From Palleronia sediminis (GTDB lineage: Bacteria; Pseudomonadota; Alphaproteobacteria; Rhodobacterales; Rhodobacteraceae): a DNA stretch of 62,222 nt. Shown in pieces: positions 7,039-18,875 of the stretch (position 1 is its first letter; each line of letters starts with the position of its first letter). Both the position numbers and the translations under genes were made by a program. A model generated the notes under the pieces. It made no database searches and was not told the DNA's origin. It saw nothing but the letters and a program-made list of their open reading frames with translations. The stretch covers positions 1 to 62,222 of the forward strand of contig NZ_SNAA01000019.1 in assembly GCF_004358695.1 (NCBI RefSeq), read 5' to 3'.

Positions 7039-8769
7039 ATGGCGCAGGGCAGCGCGCGACATAACGGTCTGGGCCGGGTCGGCTGGCGCGAGCGGCTGAC
7101 GATCTGGCGTGCCATGCGCGGCCGCGCCGCGGGCCATCCCCGATCCGATCCGCAGCCGCGTCATACCGGCCGCGTCGCCCGCGGGCGGCAGATGGCGCAG
7201 GGCACCTTTCTTTTGGGCGGCTACGTGATCGAGGCGCCGGGCAGCTCGATCTGGGCGCTGCCCGTCGACGAGGACGCGTCCACCGTCGATCTGCACGGCT
7301 TCGACTGGCTGGCCGACCTGGTGGCCGCGGGCACGCCCGAGGCCGAGGCCTGCGCGCGCGACTGGACCTTCGATTGGCTCGACCGGTTCGGACGCGGGCG
7401 GGGGCCGGGCTGGTCGCCCGCCCTGACCGGCCGACGGGTGCGCAACATGCTCGATTTCTCGGCCGCGATACTGGGTGGCGCGGGGCCCGGCGATGCCGAC
7501 CGCCTGTTCGCCGCCGCCGGCCGGCAGGCCCGCCATGTCGCGCGCCGCTGGGCGAGGGTGCCCATCGGAATGGCGCGGTTCGACGCGCTGGGCGGGGCGG
7601 TGATCGCCGCGCTGACGCTGGAAGGGCTGTCGGACGAGCTGCCCGCGTTGACCGCGTCGCTGGGGCTCGAGGCCGCGCGGCGGATCGACGCCGAGGCGGG
7701 GCTGGCCACCCGCAATCCCGAACACCTGCTCGAGCTGTTCGCCCTGCTGGTGCGGGTGCGTTCCGACCTGATCGAGCTTGGCCACGAGGTGCCGACGCCG
7801 CTTGACGAGGCGATCCGCGATGCTGCCGCCCTGCTGCGCGCATTGCGCCATGCCGATGGGGGGCTCGCGCGGTTTCACGGCGGCGGCCGGGGCGCGCCTG
7901 GATTGCTCGACCGGGCGCTCGCGCTATCGGGTGCGCGGCCGCGCGCGGCGCCTGCCTTGCCCATGGGGTTCGCGCGGCTGTCGCGCGGACGCACGACGCT
8001 CATCATGGATGCCGCCCCGCCGCCCGAGGGGCCGGGATCGGTCGACGGGCATGCCTCGACGCTGGCCTTCGAGCTGACCAGCGGGCGGCGCCCCGTCGTG
8101 GTGAATTGCGGCGCGGGGCGGCATTTCGGGGCGAAATGGCGGCGCGCGGGCCGGGCGACTCCGTCCCATTCGACGCTGGTGCTCGACGGCTATTCCTCGG
8201 CCCGGATCGCGTCCGCCGACGACACGGTGTCCGAAGCCCCCGCCGACGTCAGGTTGGAACGGCGTGAGAGCGACCGCGCCTCGGGACTGATCGCGGGCCA
8301 TGACGGCTATGTGCTGAGCCACGGTCTGACCCATGTCCGGCAGGTCTATCTGTCGCATGACGGGCGCGGGCTTCAGGGCGAGGACGTGATCGCGACCCTC
8401 GACCGCCATGACGAGGCGATCTTCGACCGCGCGCTTGCGGCCGCGGGCGGCGAGATCCCGTTCTCGGTGCGCTTTCATTTGCACCCGAACGTCTTTGCCG
8501 AGACGAGCGAGGATGGCACCGCGATCTCGCTCATGCTGAAATCGGGCGAGCTGTGGGTGTTTCGCCATACCGGGGCGGCCGGGCTGTCGGTCGAGGCCTC
8601 GGTCTATCTCGACATGAACGAGACCGGGCCCGTCCCCTCGCGCCAGATCGTGCTGAGTTCGCGGGCGGTGGAATACGCCACGCGGGTGAGCTGGACACTT
8701 GCAAAAGCGCGGCAAACGCCCGATGCGGTGCGCGACGATCACGACGACGGCGAGCCTGTGCTCGCCTGA
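7039..8769 (+). CDS. heparinase II/III family protein
   Basis: 576 residues. The N-terminal half is the alpha-helical toroid (WALPVDE, DWTFDWLDRFGRGRGPGWSPALTGRRVRNML) and the C-terminal half is the beta-sandwich domain (VVNCGAGRHFGAKWRRAGRATPSHSTLVLDG). Family members are polysaccharide lyases, but this Rhodobacteraceae form next to rsmB and purH has no known substrate. No signal peptide is seen from MAQGSARH. The ATG at 7039 has a GCGAGG stretch upstream. An earlier ATG at 6982 is possible. It starts 72 bases after rsmB and precedes purH by 24 bases, so the three are probably one transcript. Confidence 0.87.
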   Translation: MAQGSARHNGLGRVGWRERLTIWRAMRGRAAGHPRSDPQPRHTGRVARGRQMAQGTFLLGGYVIEAPGSSIWALPVDEDASTVDLHGFDWLADLVAAGTPEAEACARDWTFDWLDRFGRGRGPGWSPALTGRRVRNMLDFSAAILGGAGPGDADRLFAAAGRQARHVARRWARVPIGMARFDALGGAVIAALTLEGLSDELPALTASLGLEAARRIDAEAGLATRNPEHLLELFALLVRVRSDLIELGHEVPTPLDEAIRDAAALLRALRHADGGLARFHGGGRGAPGLLDRALALSGARPRAAPALPMGFARLSRGRTTLIMDAAPPPEGPGSVDGHASTLAFELTSGRRPVVVNCGAGRHFGAKWRRAGRATPSHSTLVLDGYSSARIASADDTVSEAPADVRLERRESDRASGLIAGHDGYVLSHGLTHVRQVYLSHDGRGLQGEDVIATLDRHDEAIFDRALAAAGGEIPFSVRFHLHPNVFAETSEDGTAISLMLKSGELWVFRHTGAAGLSVEASVYLDMNETGPVPSRQIVLSSRAVEYATRVSWTLAKARQTPDAVRDDHDDGEPVLA

Positions 8770-8793
8770 ACGACACGTTCCAGAGGACCGCCC

Positions 8794-10386
8794 ATGCCCG
8801 CCAAAGCCGATGCCCGTCCCGTCACCCGCGCCCTGATCTCGGTTTCGGACAAGACGGGGCTGGTCGAGCTGGGCCGCGATCTGGCCGCCCGCGGGGTCGA
8901 GATCCTCTCAACCGGGGGATCCGCCGCGGCGCTGCGCGCGGCCGGGATCGAGGTGCGGGACGTGGCCGACGTGACCGGATCGCCCGAGATGATGGATGGC
9001 CGCGTCAAGACGCTGCATCCCCGCATCCACGGCGGGCTGTTGGCGCTGCGCGACGATCCCGCCCACATGGACGCGATGCGGATGCATGACATCCCCGAGA
9101 TCGACCTGCTCGTGGTCAACCTCTACCCGTTCGAGGCCACGGTCGCCCGCGGCGCCGATTACGCCGAGGCGGTCGAGAACATAGACATCGGCGGCCCGGC
9201 GATGATCCGCGCGGCGGCCAAGAACCACCGTTTCGTCGCCGTGATCACGGATGCCGAGGATTACGACGCCCTGCGCGCCGAGCTCGACGCCGAGGGCGGC
9301 ACCACCGAGCCGTTCCGCCGCACGCTGGCCCAGCGCGCATTCGCGCGGACCGCCGCCTATGACGCGGCGGTGTCGGGCTGGATGGCGCGGGCCATCGACG
9401 CGCCGACCCCGCGCCGCCGCACCGTGTCGGCGCGCTTTGCCCAGGCGCTGCGCTATGGCGAGAACCCGCATCAGGCGGCGGCCTTCTACACCGACGGCAG
9501 CGACCGGCCCGGCGTCGCGACCGCGCGCCAGCTTCAGGGCAAGGCGCTGAGCTACAACAATATCAACGACACCGACGCCGCGTTCGAGCTGGTGTCGGAG
9601 TTCGCCGGAGACGCGCCGGCCTGCGTCATCGTCAAGCACGCCAATCCCTGCGGCGTCGCCCGTGCCGACACGCTGGCCGAGGCGTATTCCCGCGCCTTCG
9701 ATTGCGACCGGGTGTCGGCCTTCGGCGGGATCGTGGCGCTGAACCGGCCGCTCGACGGGCCGACCGCCGAGGCCATCGCCGCCATCTTTACCGAGGTCGT
9801 GATCGCGCCCGGCGCCGATGACGCAGCGCAGGCTGTTTTCGCCCGGAAAAAGAACCTGCGCCTGCTGACGACCGATGCGCTGGCCGATCCGCGCGCCGCG
9901 GGCGAGGTCTGGCGACAGGTCTCGGGTGGCTATCTCGTGCAGGACCGCGACGCCGGCCGGATCACGCGCGACGAGTTGCGGATCGTGACCGCGCGGGCCC
10001 CGTCCGACACCGAGATCGCCGACCTGCTATTTGCATGGACGGTCGCGAAACACGTAAAGTCGAACGCCATCGTCTATGCGAGGGCCGGCGCGACCGTGGG
10101 GGTGGGCGCGGGCCAGATGAGCCGCGTCGACAGCACCCGGATCGCCGCCCGCAAGGCCGAGGACATGGCCGCGGCGCTGGGTCTCGACACGCCGCCGACC
10201 AAGGGTTCGGTCGTGGCGTCGGACGCGTTCTTCCCCTTTGCCGACGGGCTCATGGCCGCGGCCGAGGCGGGCGCCACCGCCGTCATCCAGCCGGGCGGGT
10301 CGGTCCGCGACGACGAGGTGATCGCCGCCGCCGATGCGGCGGGGCTGGCCATGGTCTTTACCGGTATGCGACACTTTAGGCACTGA
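8794..10386 (+). CDS. purH: bifunctional AICAR formyltransferase / IMP cyclohydrolase PurH
   Basis: 530 residues, normal length. It carries out the last two steps of purine synthesis to IMP. The N-terminal cyclohydrolase (MGS-like fold, about 1-200) shows [36 protein letters not shown] and NLYPFE. The C-terminal transformylase shows [13 protein letters not shown], the KHANPCGVA motif with the catalytic Lys-His, and the closing [30 protein letters not shown]. Its TGA overlaps the ATG of lspA by one base, suggesting translational coupling. Confidence 0.98.
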   Translation: MPAKADARPVTRALISVSDKTGLVELGRDLAARGVEILSTGGSAAALRAAGIEVRDVADVTGSPEMMDGRVKTLHPRIHGGLLALRDDPAHMDAMRMHDIPEIDLLVVNLYPFEATVARGADYAEAVENIDIGGPAMIRAAAKNHRFVAVITDAEDYDALRAELDAEGGTTEPFRRTLAQRAFARTAAYDAAVSGWMARAIDAPTPRRRTVSARFAQALRYGENPHQAAAFYTDGSDRPGVATARQLQGKALSYNNINDTDAAFELVSEFAGDAPACVIVKHANPCGVARADTLAEAYSRAFDCDRVSAFGGIVALNRPLDGPTAEAIAAIFTEVVIAPGADDAAQAVFARKKNLRLLTTDALADPRAAGEVWRQVSGGYLVQDRDAGRITRDELRIVTARAPSDTEIADLLFAWTVAKHVKSNAIVYARAGATVGVGAGQMSRVDSTRIAARKAEDMAAALGLDTPPTKGSVVASDAFFPFADGLMAAAEAGATAVIQPGGSVRDDEVIAAADAAGLAMVFTGMRHFRH

Positions 10387-10856
10387 TGCGCATTCTTCTG
10401 ATCACCGCCGCCGCAGTCTTTGCGCTGGACCAGATCACCAAGGTGATCGTCGTGCACCTGATGGGGCTTGCCCGCCGGGGCGAGATCGAGGTGCTGCCGC
10501 CCTGGATCAATTTCCGCATGGCCTGGAATGAGGGGATCAATTTCGGCCTGTTCGCCGGGCAGTCCGAATGGACGCGCTGGGTGCTGATCGGCATCGCGCT
10601 GGCGATCACGGCCTGGGTTCTGCAATGGGTCTGGCGCGACCGTCCGGGCCGCTGGGGCCTCGTCTCGGCGGGCCTGTTGACGGGCGGCGCGCTGGGCAAC
10701 GTGGTCGACCGGCTGCTTTACGGCGCGGTCGCCGATTTCCTCAATATGACATGCTGCGGGATCGAGAACCCCTATGCGTTCAACGTGGCCGATATCTCGA
10801 TCTTCGCGGGGGCCATCGGACTGGTCCTGTTCACCGGCCGCAAAGAGATGGCGTGA
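10386..10856 (+). CDS. lspA: lipoprotein signal peptidase LspA
   Basis: 156 residues with four predicted membrane segments. Aspartyl peptidase that removes signal peptides from prolipoproteins at the inner membrane. Conserved motifs are DQITK (residues 15-19), GNVVDRL (104-110), VADF with catalytic Asp117, and NVADISIF with catalytic Asp136. The gene directly downstream encodes a lipoprotein (DUF3035), a likely substrate. Overlaps purH by one base. Confidence 0.97.
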   Translation: MRILLITAAAVFALDQITKVIVVHLMGLARRGEIEVLPPWINFRMAWNEGINFGLFAGQSEWTRWVLIGIALAITAWVLQWVWRDRPGRWGLVSAGLLTGGALGNVVDRLLYGAVADFLNMTCCGIENPYAFNVADISIFAGAIGLVLFTGRKEMA

Positions 10857-10920
10857 CGTCGCCGGGGCCTTGCGCTAAGCCTGCCGGCGGGGATGTTTCT
10901 TCGACGAGGTGGAGGCGCTG

Positions 10921-11448
10921 ATGCGCGGCATTCGGGTTCTGATCGCCACGGCTTGCATCGGGCTTGTCGCGGGCTGCGGCTCCGGGACGCCGGATCTCAT
11001 CACGCTGACTTCGGACGATGCCGGGCCGGACGAGTTCGCCATCGTGCCGAACCGCCCGCTCGCCACGCCCGACAGCTATTCCGCGCTGCCGCCGCCGCTG
11101 CTCGGTGCGCGCAACCGCGCGGACCTGACGCCCGAGGCCGATGCGGTCGCCGCGCTGGGCGGCAACCCGGCGGCCAAGACGCCGGGCGCGACCGGCGTTC
11201 AGGGCCCGGCGCTGTTGGCGCATACGCGCCGGTTCGGGGTCGATCCCGCCATCCGCGCGACGCTCGCCGCCGAGGATCTCGAGTTCCGCCGCCGCAATGA
11301 CGGGCGGCTGCTCGAGCGGCTGTTCAACAACACCGTCTATTTCCGCGCCTATGAACGCCAGTCGCTCGACAAGTATTTCTGGCTCGAGGAATTGCGCCGC
11401 CGCGGCATCCGCACGCCCTCGGCGCCGCCCGAGAACCTGCCCGAGTGA
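10921..11448 (+). CDS. DUF3035 lipoprotein
   Basis: 175 residues with a lipoprotein signal (GLVAGC, Cys19), so probably lipid-anchored in the envelope. The body (PDEFAIVPNRPLATPDSYSALPPP, NRADLTPEADAVAALGG and a charged C-terminus ending RRRGIRTPSAPPENLPE) matches DUF3035, found mainly in Rhodobacteraceae, function unknown. The ATG at 10921 (MRGIRV) gives a normal n-region. The ATG at 10909 would add four residues. Placed right after lspA and before two M16 peptidases. Confidence 0.9.
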   Translation: MRGIRVLIATACIGLVAGCGSGTPDLITLTSDDAGPDEFAIVPNRPLATPDSYSALPPPLLGARNRADLTPEADAVAALGGNPAAKTPGATGVQGPALLAHTRRFGVDPAIRATLAAEDLEFRRRNDGRLLERLFNNTVYFRAYERQSLDKYFWLEELRRRGIRTPSAPPENLPE

Positions 11449-11542
11449 TCGCCCCCTCACAAGCGCGTTGACCCCGATTGCGCCGGGGCGCGGGGCGTTT
11501 AACTTTACCGGGATTTCATCCAACCGGATCGGGGATTGCCGA

Positions 11543-12964
11543 ATGTTGCGACCGCTTGCCGCGCTCAGTCTCGCCCTTGCCGCCGCCGTGCCGGCCGGCG
11601 CGGCCGAAGTGTCCAGTTTCACGCTCGAGAACGGGCTCGATGTCGTCGTGCTCGAGGATCACCGCGCCCCGGTGGTCGTTCACATGGTCTGGTATCGCAC
11701 CGGCGCCGCCGACGAACGGCCCGGCGTGTCGGGCGTGGCGCATTACCTCGAACACCTGATGTTCAAGGGCACCGACGAGCTCGAGCCGGGCGAGTTCAGC
11801 CGCGTGGTGGCGGCGAATGGCGGCACCGACAACGCCTTTACCAGCTACGATTACACCGCCTATTTCCAGCGCGTCGCCGCCGACCGGCTCGGCCTGATGA
11901 TGGAGATGGAGGCCGACCGGATGCGCGACCTGCAACTCGACGACCGCGATATCGCGACCGAGCTGCGCGTGGTGCAGGAGGAACGCAACCAGAGGATCGA
12001 GAACGATCCCGGCGCCCTGTTTTCGGAACAGCGCAGCGCCGCGCAATATCTCAACCACCCCTATGGCCGCCCGATCATCGGCTGGATGGACGAGGTCGAG
12101 GCGCTCGAGCTCGAGGATGCGCTTGAGTTCTACGAAACCTTCTATGCGCCCAACAATGCCATCCTGATCGTGGCTGGCGACGTGACCCCCGACGAGGTGC
12201 GCGCGCTGGCGGTCGAGCATTACGGCCCGCTCGAGACGACCGAGAACCTGCCCGAGCGGACCCGCCCGCAGGAACCGCCGCAACTGGCCGAGCGGCGCCT
12301 GACCTACGAGGATCCGCGCGTGGCGCAGCCCTATTTCATCCGCACCTATCTCGCGCCCGAGCGCGATCCGGGCGACCAGGATGAGGCGGCGGCGCTGACC
12401 CTGCTGGCCGAGATCCTCGGCGACGGCCAAAGCTCCGAGCTGGCGCGGCGGTTGCAGTTCGGCACCGGCGAGGCGCTTTACGCGTCGGCCTTCTATGACG
12501 GCACCGCGCTCGACGACACGACCTTCGGGCTAGTCATGGTGCCTGCGCCCGGCGTGCCGCTGGACGAGGCCGAGGCCGCGCTCGACCGCGAGATCGCCGA
12601 TTTCCTCGAGGACGGGATCGACGCGGACCAGCTCGACCGGATCAAGACGCAGCTCCGCGCGAGCCAGATCTACGAGGCCGACTCGATGCAATCGCTGGCG
12701 CGCCGCTATGGCGCGGCCCTGACCAGCGGGCTGACGCTCGACGACGTGGCGGCGTGGCCCGACGTGCTGCAATCCGTCACCGCGGACGAGATCATGGCCG
12801 CCGCGCGCCGGGTCTTTGACCGCGACCGCGCCGTGACCGGTTTCCTGACCGCGTCGCAAGGCGGCGGAGACGCGGCCCCCGCGACTGGAGACACGGCGCC
12901 CGCGGCGCCCCCGGCATCCTCTGCCGCCGATCCGCAGCCCGCCGCCGAGGAGATGATTCAATGA
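11543..12964 (+). CDS. M16 family zinc metallopeptidase (active subunit)
   Basis: 473 residues with a signal peptide (about 1-20). The inverted zinc motif HYLEH is at residues 67-71 and the distal glutamate in VVQEERNQR at about 146-147, as in pitrilysin/processing peptidase-type enzymes. A second M16 half follows (VAQPYFIRTYLAP, LLAEILGDGQSSELARRLQ). The C-terminal 30 residues are Ala/Pro-rich. It probably acts in the periplasm. It overlaps the next gene by ATGA and likely forms a heteromeric pair with it. Confidence 0.93.
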   Translation: MLRPLAALSLALAAAVPAGAAEVSSFTLENGLDVVVLEDHRAPVVVHMVWYRTGAADERPGVSGVAHYLEHLMFKGTDELEPGEFSRVVAANGGTDNAFTSYDYTAYFQRVAADRLGLMMEMEADRMRDLQLDDRDIATELRVVQEERNQRIENDPGALFSEQRSAAQYLNHPYGRPIIGWMDEVEALELEDALEFYETFYAPNNAILIVAGDVTPDEVRALAVEHYGPLETTENLPERTRPQEPPQLAERRLTYEDPRVAQPYFIRTYLAPERDPGDQDEAAALTLLAEILGDGQSSELARRLQFGTGEALYASAFYDGTALDDTTFGLVMVPAPGVPLDEAEAALDREIADFLEDGIDADQLDRIKTQLRASQIYEADSMQSLARRYGAALTSGLTLDDVAAWPDVLQSVTADEIMAAARRVFDRDRAVTGFLTASQGGGDAAPATGDTAPAAPPASSAADPQPAAEEMIQ

Positions 12965-14271
12965 TCCGCCTGCTTCTTGTCTGCCTGCTGGGCCTTGCCG
13001 CCCTTCCCGCCCGCGCCGCCGTCGAGGTCGAGCAGATCACCTCGCCCGGCGGCATCGACGCCTGGCTGGTCGAGGATCATTCCCTGCCCTTCGTCGCACT
13101 CGAGCTACGGTTCCGCGGGGGCGCCGCGCTCGACCGGCCCGGCCGCGCGGGGGCCGTGAACCTGATGACCGGTCTGCTCGAGGAAGGCACCGGCGATCTC
13201 GACGCGCAGGGTTTTGCCGGGGCGCGCGATGCGCTTGCCGCTTCCTACGATTTCGACGCCGGCAACGATTCCGTCTCGGTCTCGGCGCGCTGGCTTTCCG
13301 AGACGCAGGACGAAGCGGTGTCGCTGCTGCGCCGTGCGCTGGTCGAGCCCGCCTTTACCGAGGACAGCATCGACCGGGTGCGCGACCAGGTCCTGTCGGG
13401 GCTGGCGCGCGACGCCACCGATCCGGGTGCCATCGCGCGGCGCAGTTTCGACGCGATGGCCTTTCCCGATCACCCCTACGGCACCCCGGTCGAGGGCATG
13501 GTCGCCTCGGTCGGCGGGCTGACCCGAGACGACATCGTGCAGGCCCATGCCGATACGCTGGTGCGCGACCGCGCCTATATCGCGGCCACGGGCGATATCA
13601 CGGCCGACGAACTCGGCCGCGTGCTCGACACGCTCCTGGGGGATCTGCCCGCGACCTCGCCCGCCGATCTGCCGGGGGCGGCGGAATGGTCGCTCGATCC
13701 GGGGATCAGCGTCATCGACTACGCGGTGCCGCAATCGGTGATCCTGTTCGGCCACGAAGGGATCGCCCGCGACGACCCGGATTTCTTTGCCGCCTACATC
13801 CTGAACGAGATCGTCGGCGGCGGCGGGTTCAACTCGCGCCTGATGGAAGAGGTGCGGGTGAAACGCGGCCTGACCTACGGGGTGGGCTCGTACCTGCTGC
13901 CGCTGGACCACGCTGCGATGCTTATGGGGCAGGCGTCCTCGGCCAATGACAGCGCGGCCGAAGCGGTCGAGGTCATCGCGGACGAATGGGCCCGCGCCGC
14001 CGAGGGCGTCACCGAGGACGAGCTCGAGGCCGCGAAACGCTATCTCACCGGGGCCTATCCGTTGCGCTTCGACGGGAATGCGCGGATCGCCGGCATCCTC
14101 GTGGGGATGCAGCTCGACGGGTTGCCCGCCGACTATATCGAGACGCGCAACGACGAGATCGAGGCCGTCACGCTCGAGGATATCCGCAGGGTCGCGGAGC
14201 GTATCTTCAGGCCCGAGGACCTGTCTTTCGTCGTGGTGGGCCAGCCCGAGGGGCTTTCGTCGACGAACTGA
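12961..14271 (+). CDS. M16 family peptidase homologue without the zinc motif (partner subunit)
   Basis: 436 residues with a signal peptide (about 1-20). It has the M16 fold (ALELRFRGGAALDRPGRAGAVNLMTGLLEEGTG, VGGGGFNSRLMEEVRVKRGLTYGVGSYL), but the position of HxxEH reads NLMTG, so it cannot bind zinc in the usual way. The RGLTYG segment that contacts substrate in processing peptidases is kept. This active/inactive pairing, with an ATGA overlap, mirrors mitochondrial processing peptidase beta and alpha and known bacterial M16B pairs. Confidence 0.93.
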   Translation: MIRLLLVCLLGLAALPARAAVEVEQITSPGGIDAWLVEDHSLPFVALELRFRGGAALDRPGRAGAVNLMTGLLEEGTGDLDAQGFAGARDALAASYDFDAGNDSVSVSARWLSETQDEAVSLLRRALVEPAFTEDSIDRVRDQVLSGLARDATDPGAIARRSFDAMAFPDHPYGTPVEGMVASVGGLTRDDIVQAHADTLVRDRAYIAATGDITADELGRVLDTLLGDLPATSPADLPGAAEWSLDPGISVIDYAVPQSVILFGHEGIARDDPDFFAAYILNEIVGGGGFNSRLMEEVRVKRGLTYGVGSYLLPLDHAAMLMGQASSANDSAAEAVEVIADEWARAAEGVTEDELEAAKRYLTGAYPLRFDGNARIAGILVGMQLDGLPADYIETRNDEIEAVTLEDIRRVAERIFRPEDLSFVVVGQPEGLSSTN

Positions 14272-14316
14272 ATTTCGCGGTTCATCGGCCCCGGCGGTCA
14301 TGCTAGGAATTGTGGC

Positions 14317-16161
<1,845 letters not shown>

Positions 16162-16253
16162 GCCGTCCGCGGTCGAGGCGAGTGGCCCAGATGTGATCGC
16201 CGATTCCGGAACGAACCGGCCCGCGGGGCGCTGACACCGCGATTCAAACCGGT

Positions 16254-16850
16254 ATGTCTTTTGCCGGTGCCCTGGATAAAGAGTCGCGTGTGGAACTGTT
16301 CGTCTTTCTCAGCTTCGCCCTGATCCTCGTGGCCGCGGTGTTCGGGCTGCGGCGTCGTTTCCTGTCGTTCCAGGGGCAGCAGCCCTCGGAGTACCTCGGG
16401 TTGGGTCCCGACCTCGTCCTGCACGAACGGCTGTCCGGCGCGATGGTCTGCGACGGGCTGGTCTTTGGTCCGACGGGGCGGGTCAGCTCGCGTTTCCGCG
16501 CCGATGTCAGGGGCGACTGGACGGGGCGCGAGGGGACCGTGACACTTGATTTCGCATTCGACAGCGGCGCGACGCAGCTGCGCGAATGGCGCCTGTCGCT
16601 GGGCAACGATGGCCATGTCGCCGCCGAGGCCGACGATATCGACGGCCGCGCAAAGGGCCGGATCGTCGGGCCGACCCTGCGGATGGCCTATCGTATCCGG
16701 TTGCCCGAGGATGCCGGGGGGCATACGCTTTCGGTGGTCGACTGGATCTACCTCACGGAACACGGCGTGCTGGTGAACCGCAGCCAGTTCCGCAAATTCG
16801 GCATTACGGTGGCCGAGCTTTTTGCCGTAATTCGTCCGAAGGAGGGCTGA
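16254..16850 (+). CDS. DUF3833 family membrane-anchored protein
   Basis: 198 residues, with one N-terminal membrane segment (about 14-31) and then a soluble domain: LSGAMVCDGLVFGPTGRVSSRF, YRIRLPEDAGGHTLSVVDWIYLTEHGVLVNRSQFRKFGI. This is the DUF3833 pattern. The function is not established. A GTG at 16290 (directly before ELFVFLSF) is a good alternative start, since family members begin just before the membrane segment. The next gene, an SDR, starts three bases after the stop. The pair often sits in lipid-modification or oxidative-stress operons in this family. Confidence 0.85.
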   Translation: MSFAGALDKESRVELFVFLSFALILVAAVFGLRRRFLSFQGQQPSEYLGLGPDLVLHERLSGAMVCDGLVFGPTGRVSSRFRADVRGDWTGREGTVTLDFAFDSGATQLREWRLSLGNDGHVAAEADDIDGRAKGRIVGPTLRMAYRIRLPEDAGGHTLSVVDWIYLTEHGVLVNRSQFRKFGITVAELFAVIRPKEG

Positions 16851-16852
16851 TC

Positions 16853-17587
16853 TTGCGCGACTGGACCGGAAAGACCTACTGGATCGTCGGGGCGTCCGAA
16901 GGGCTTGGCCGCGCGGTGGCGCACAAGGTCAGCCGCGCGGGCGCGTCGCTGGTTCTCAGCGCGCGCAGCGAGGATCGGCTGGCCGACCTCGTGGCCGAGC
17001 TGCCCGGCCGGGCGCGTGCGGTGCCCTGCGACGTGTCGGACCGCGAAAGCGTCGGCAAGGCCGCCGAGGAGGCGGGCGAGATCGACGGGCTGATCGTCAC
17101 GGTGGGGGCCTATTGGCCGCTCGCCGCGCAGGATTGGGACGCCGACAAGGTCGAGACGATGTGCGACGTCAATCTGACCGGCGTCGTGCGGGTTCTGGGC
17201 CGCGTCGTGCCGCGGATGGTCGCGCGCGACGCGGGCCATATCGTGCTGACCGGGTCGCTCTCGGGGTTTCGCGGGCTGCCGCGTTCGACCGGCTATGCCG
17301 CGTCCAAGGCGGGGCTGATGGCGCTGGCCGAGGGGATGCACGCCGATCTGCGCCGTAGCGGGGTCGAGGTGCAGCTCGTCAATCCGGGCTTCATCCGCAC
17401 CCGCCTGACCGACCGGAACGATTTCCGGATGCCCCAGATCCTCGAGCCGGACGAGGCCGCGCAGCGGTTCTTCGACCACATGAACCAGGGCGGTTTCGCG
17501 CGCAATTTTCCCCTGGCCCTGTCGGCGGGGCTGCGCGGCATGGCCAACTTCCTGCCCGACGCGCTTTATTACCGCATCGTCGGCTAG
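16853..17587 (+). CDS. short-chain dehydrogenase/reductase
   Basis: 244 residues with the SDR Rossmann start WIVGASEGLGRAVA (TGxxxGxG type), a DVSDRES segment, NLTG, the catalytic Ser in LTGSLSG and YAASK with Tyr and Lys, and NPGFIRTRLTDRNDFRMP. The substrate is unknown. The best start is TTG at 16853, with GGAGGG six bases upstream. There is no ATG at this place, and earlier starts would run inside the DUF3833 gene. The ending resembles the SDRs that accompany DUF3833 genes. Confidence 0.88.
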   Translation: MRDWTGKTYWIVGASEGLGRAVAHKVSRAGASLVLSARSEDRLADLVAELPGRARAVPCDVSDRESVGKAAEEAGEIDGLIVTVGAYWPLAAQDWDADKVETMCDVNLTGVVRVLGRVVPRMVARDAGHIVLTGSLSGFRGLPRSTGYAASKAGLMALAEGMHADLRRSGVEVQLVNPGFIRTRLTDRNDFRMPQILEPDEAAQRFFDHMNQGGFARNFPLALSAGLRGMANFLPDALYYRIVG

Positions 17588-17611
17588 ACCGCGCTGCCGG
17601 ACGCGGGCCGC

Positions 17612-18259
17612 TCAGAAATGGGTGCGTTCGGCCATGAGGTCGGGTGCGTCGAGATGGGGCACCGCGTTGAACGAGCCGAGGATCATCTGCGGCCCGCGCA
17701 CATGGATGCGGTGCACCGAGGTGTTGAGGATCGGCAGCAGCACCATGGACAGGCGGTGGGGGTCGAGATCGAGGATATGGCGCATGACCATTCCGATCAC
17801 GCCCCCCGAGGTCACGCACAGCACGCGCCGGCCTTCTTCGGCGGCGTCGATCAGCGCGCCGGTGATGCGCGTCTCGAAGCTGGCAAAGCTCTCGTTGCCC
17901 TGGATCTCGGCATCGTGCCATGCGCGCATGACCTGCGGCATGTGCGCGGCGAACCCGTCGGCATCGGGCGGCATCGGCACGCCCTTGGTCCGGCGCAGGG
18001 CCTCGCCGAGGTTGAAGTAATCCATCTCGTTCAGCCGCGCATCGGTTTCGGGGCCGGTATGGCCCATCGCGGCGGCCGTCTCGCGGTGACGGCGCAGCGT
18101 CCCCGAGATCACGCGGTCGAACCGCTCGCCCCGCGCCTCGAGCCAGGCGCCGAGCCGCTCGGCCTGCCGGTGTCCCAGGGGGCTGAGCCGGTCGTAATCC
18201 TCTTCGGTCGTCGCGTGGCTGTTGGCCTGCCCGTGGCGGACCAGAACGATTTCACCCAT
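17612..18259 (-). CDS. histidine phosphatase family protein
   Basis: 215 residues. VRHGQANSHA at residues 7-16 carries the phosphate-accepting His9, LSPLGHRQAERLG follows, and the second catalytic His lies in TSGGVIGMVMRHIL or the later region, as in the phosphoglycerate-mutase-like family. The substrate is not predictable. Single leftward gene, convergent with the SDR and divergent from the unknown gene at 18389. Confidence 0.9.
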   Translation of the reverse strand: MGEIVLVRHGQANSHATTEEDYDRLSPLGHRQAERLGAWLEARGERFDRVISGTLRRHRETAAAMGHTGPETDARLNEMDYFNLGEALRRTKGVPMPPDADGFAAHMPQVMRAWHDAEIQGNESFASFETRITGALIDAAEEGRRVLCVTSGGVIGMVMRHILDLDPHRLSMVLLPILNTSVHRIHVRGPQMILGSFNAVPHLDAPDLMAERTHF

Positions 18260-18388
18260 GCGGTTCCTCCCTGCTCGAGCGAGGGATTACAGCTTTCGCC
18301 CGGCCCCCGCCAGAGTGCCGCGCCCCGGTCGGGGAACGCGGGGCAGGGGGGTCGTCGTTGTCGTCCCGACCGACAAAGGAGAGACGCG

Positions 18389-18793
18389 ATGACCGATCTG
18401 AGCTGGCAAAAGAAGTTCCTGGCCGATGTCCTGGGCGATGACCGCGGCCTGCCCGACTGGGCGGCGCGCATGGTGGCCAAGTTCTCGCAGGAGGATATCG
18501 ACGGGCTCCATCCCAAGGAGCGCGAGGCCGCGCTGTCGGCATTCGGCCGCGTCGCCCGTCAAAGCCGCAACGCCCGGCAGGGCGATATCCATTCGGGCGG
18601 CGACAACCGCCCCGCCTGGGTCGAGGGCGATATCGACTGGGGCCTGCGCGCCGCGCGCGCCGCGCTCGAGGCGCAGCCCGCCGGGCTCCGCTCGGACAAG
18701 GCCAACGATATCCTTGCCGATTGCGAATGCCCCAGCGCAGTGGGCCCGAACCCCGGCCGCGACGCCCACACCCCCGGCACCGAACACGAATGA
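18389..18793 (+). CDS. hypothetical protein, 134 residues
   Basis: I do not recognise a family. It is soluble and charged, with no signal or membrane segment. Notable points are LPDWAARMVAKFSQEDIDGLHPKEREAALSAFGRVARQ, a Trp-containing DNRPAWVEGDIDWGLRAARAALEAQPAGLRS and a C-terminal DCECPSAVGPNPGRDAHTPG with two cysteines. A strong AAAGGAGAG ribosome-binding site precedes the ATG. Probably a real gene; function unknown. Confidence 0.75.
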   Translation: MTDLSWQKKFLADVLGDDRGLPDWAARMVAKFSQEDIDGLHPKEREAALSAFGRVARQSRNARQGDIHSGGDNRPAWVEGDIDWGLRAARAALEAQPAGLRSDKANDILADCECPSAVGPNPGRDAHTPGTEHE

Positions 18794-18875
18794 CGCCGGG
18801 TGCCGCGCCTCTGGCCCCGGCCGGGGGCGCGCGCTATCAGCCGCGGGGTCGGGCAGCAGGAACGGGGCGGCGGGC

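Noticed and set aside
11468-11503. TTGACC with a downstream TAACTT before the M16 gene as a promoter
   Set aside because: The spacing is about 24 bases, outside the workable range.
16192-16253. Possible RpoE/ChrR-type promoter (TGATC) before DUF3833
   Set aside because: A TGATC element is present but no acceptable -10 lies at the right distance.
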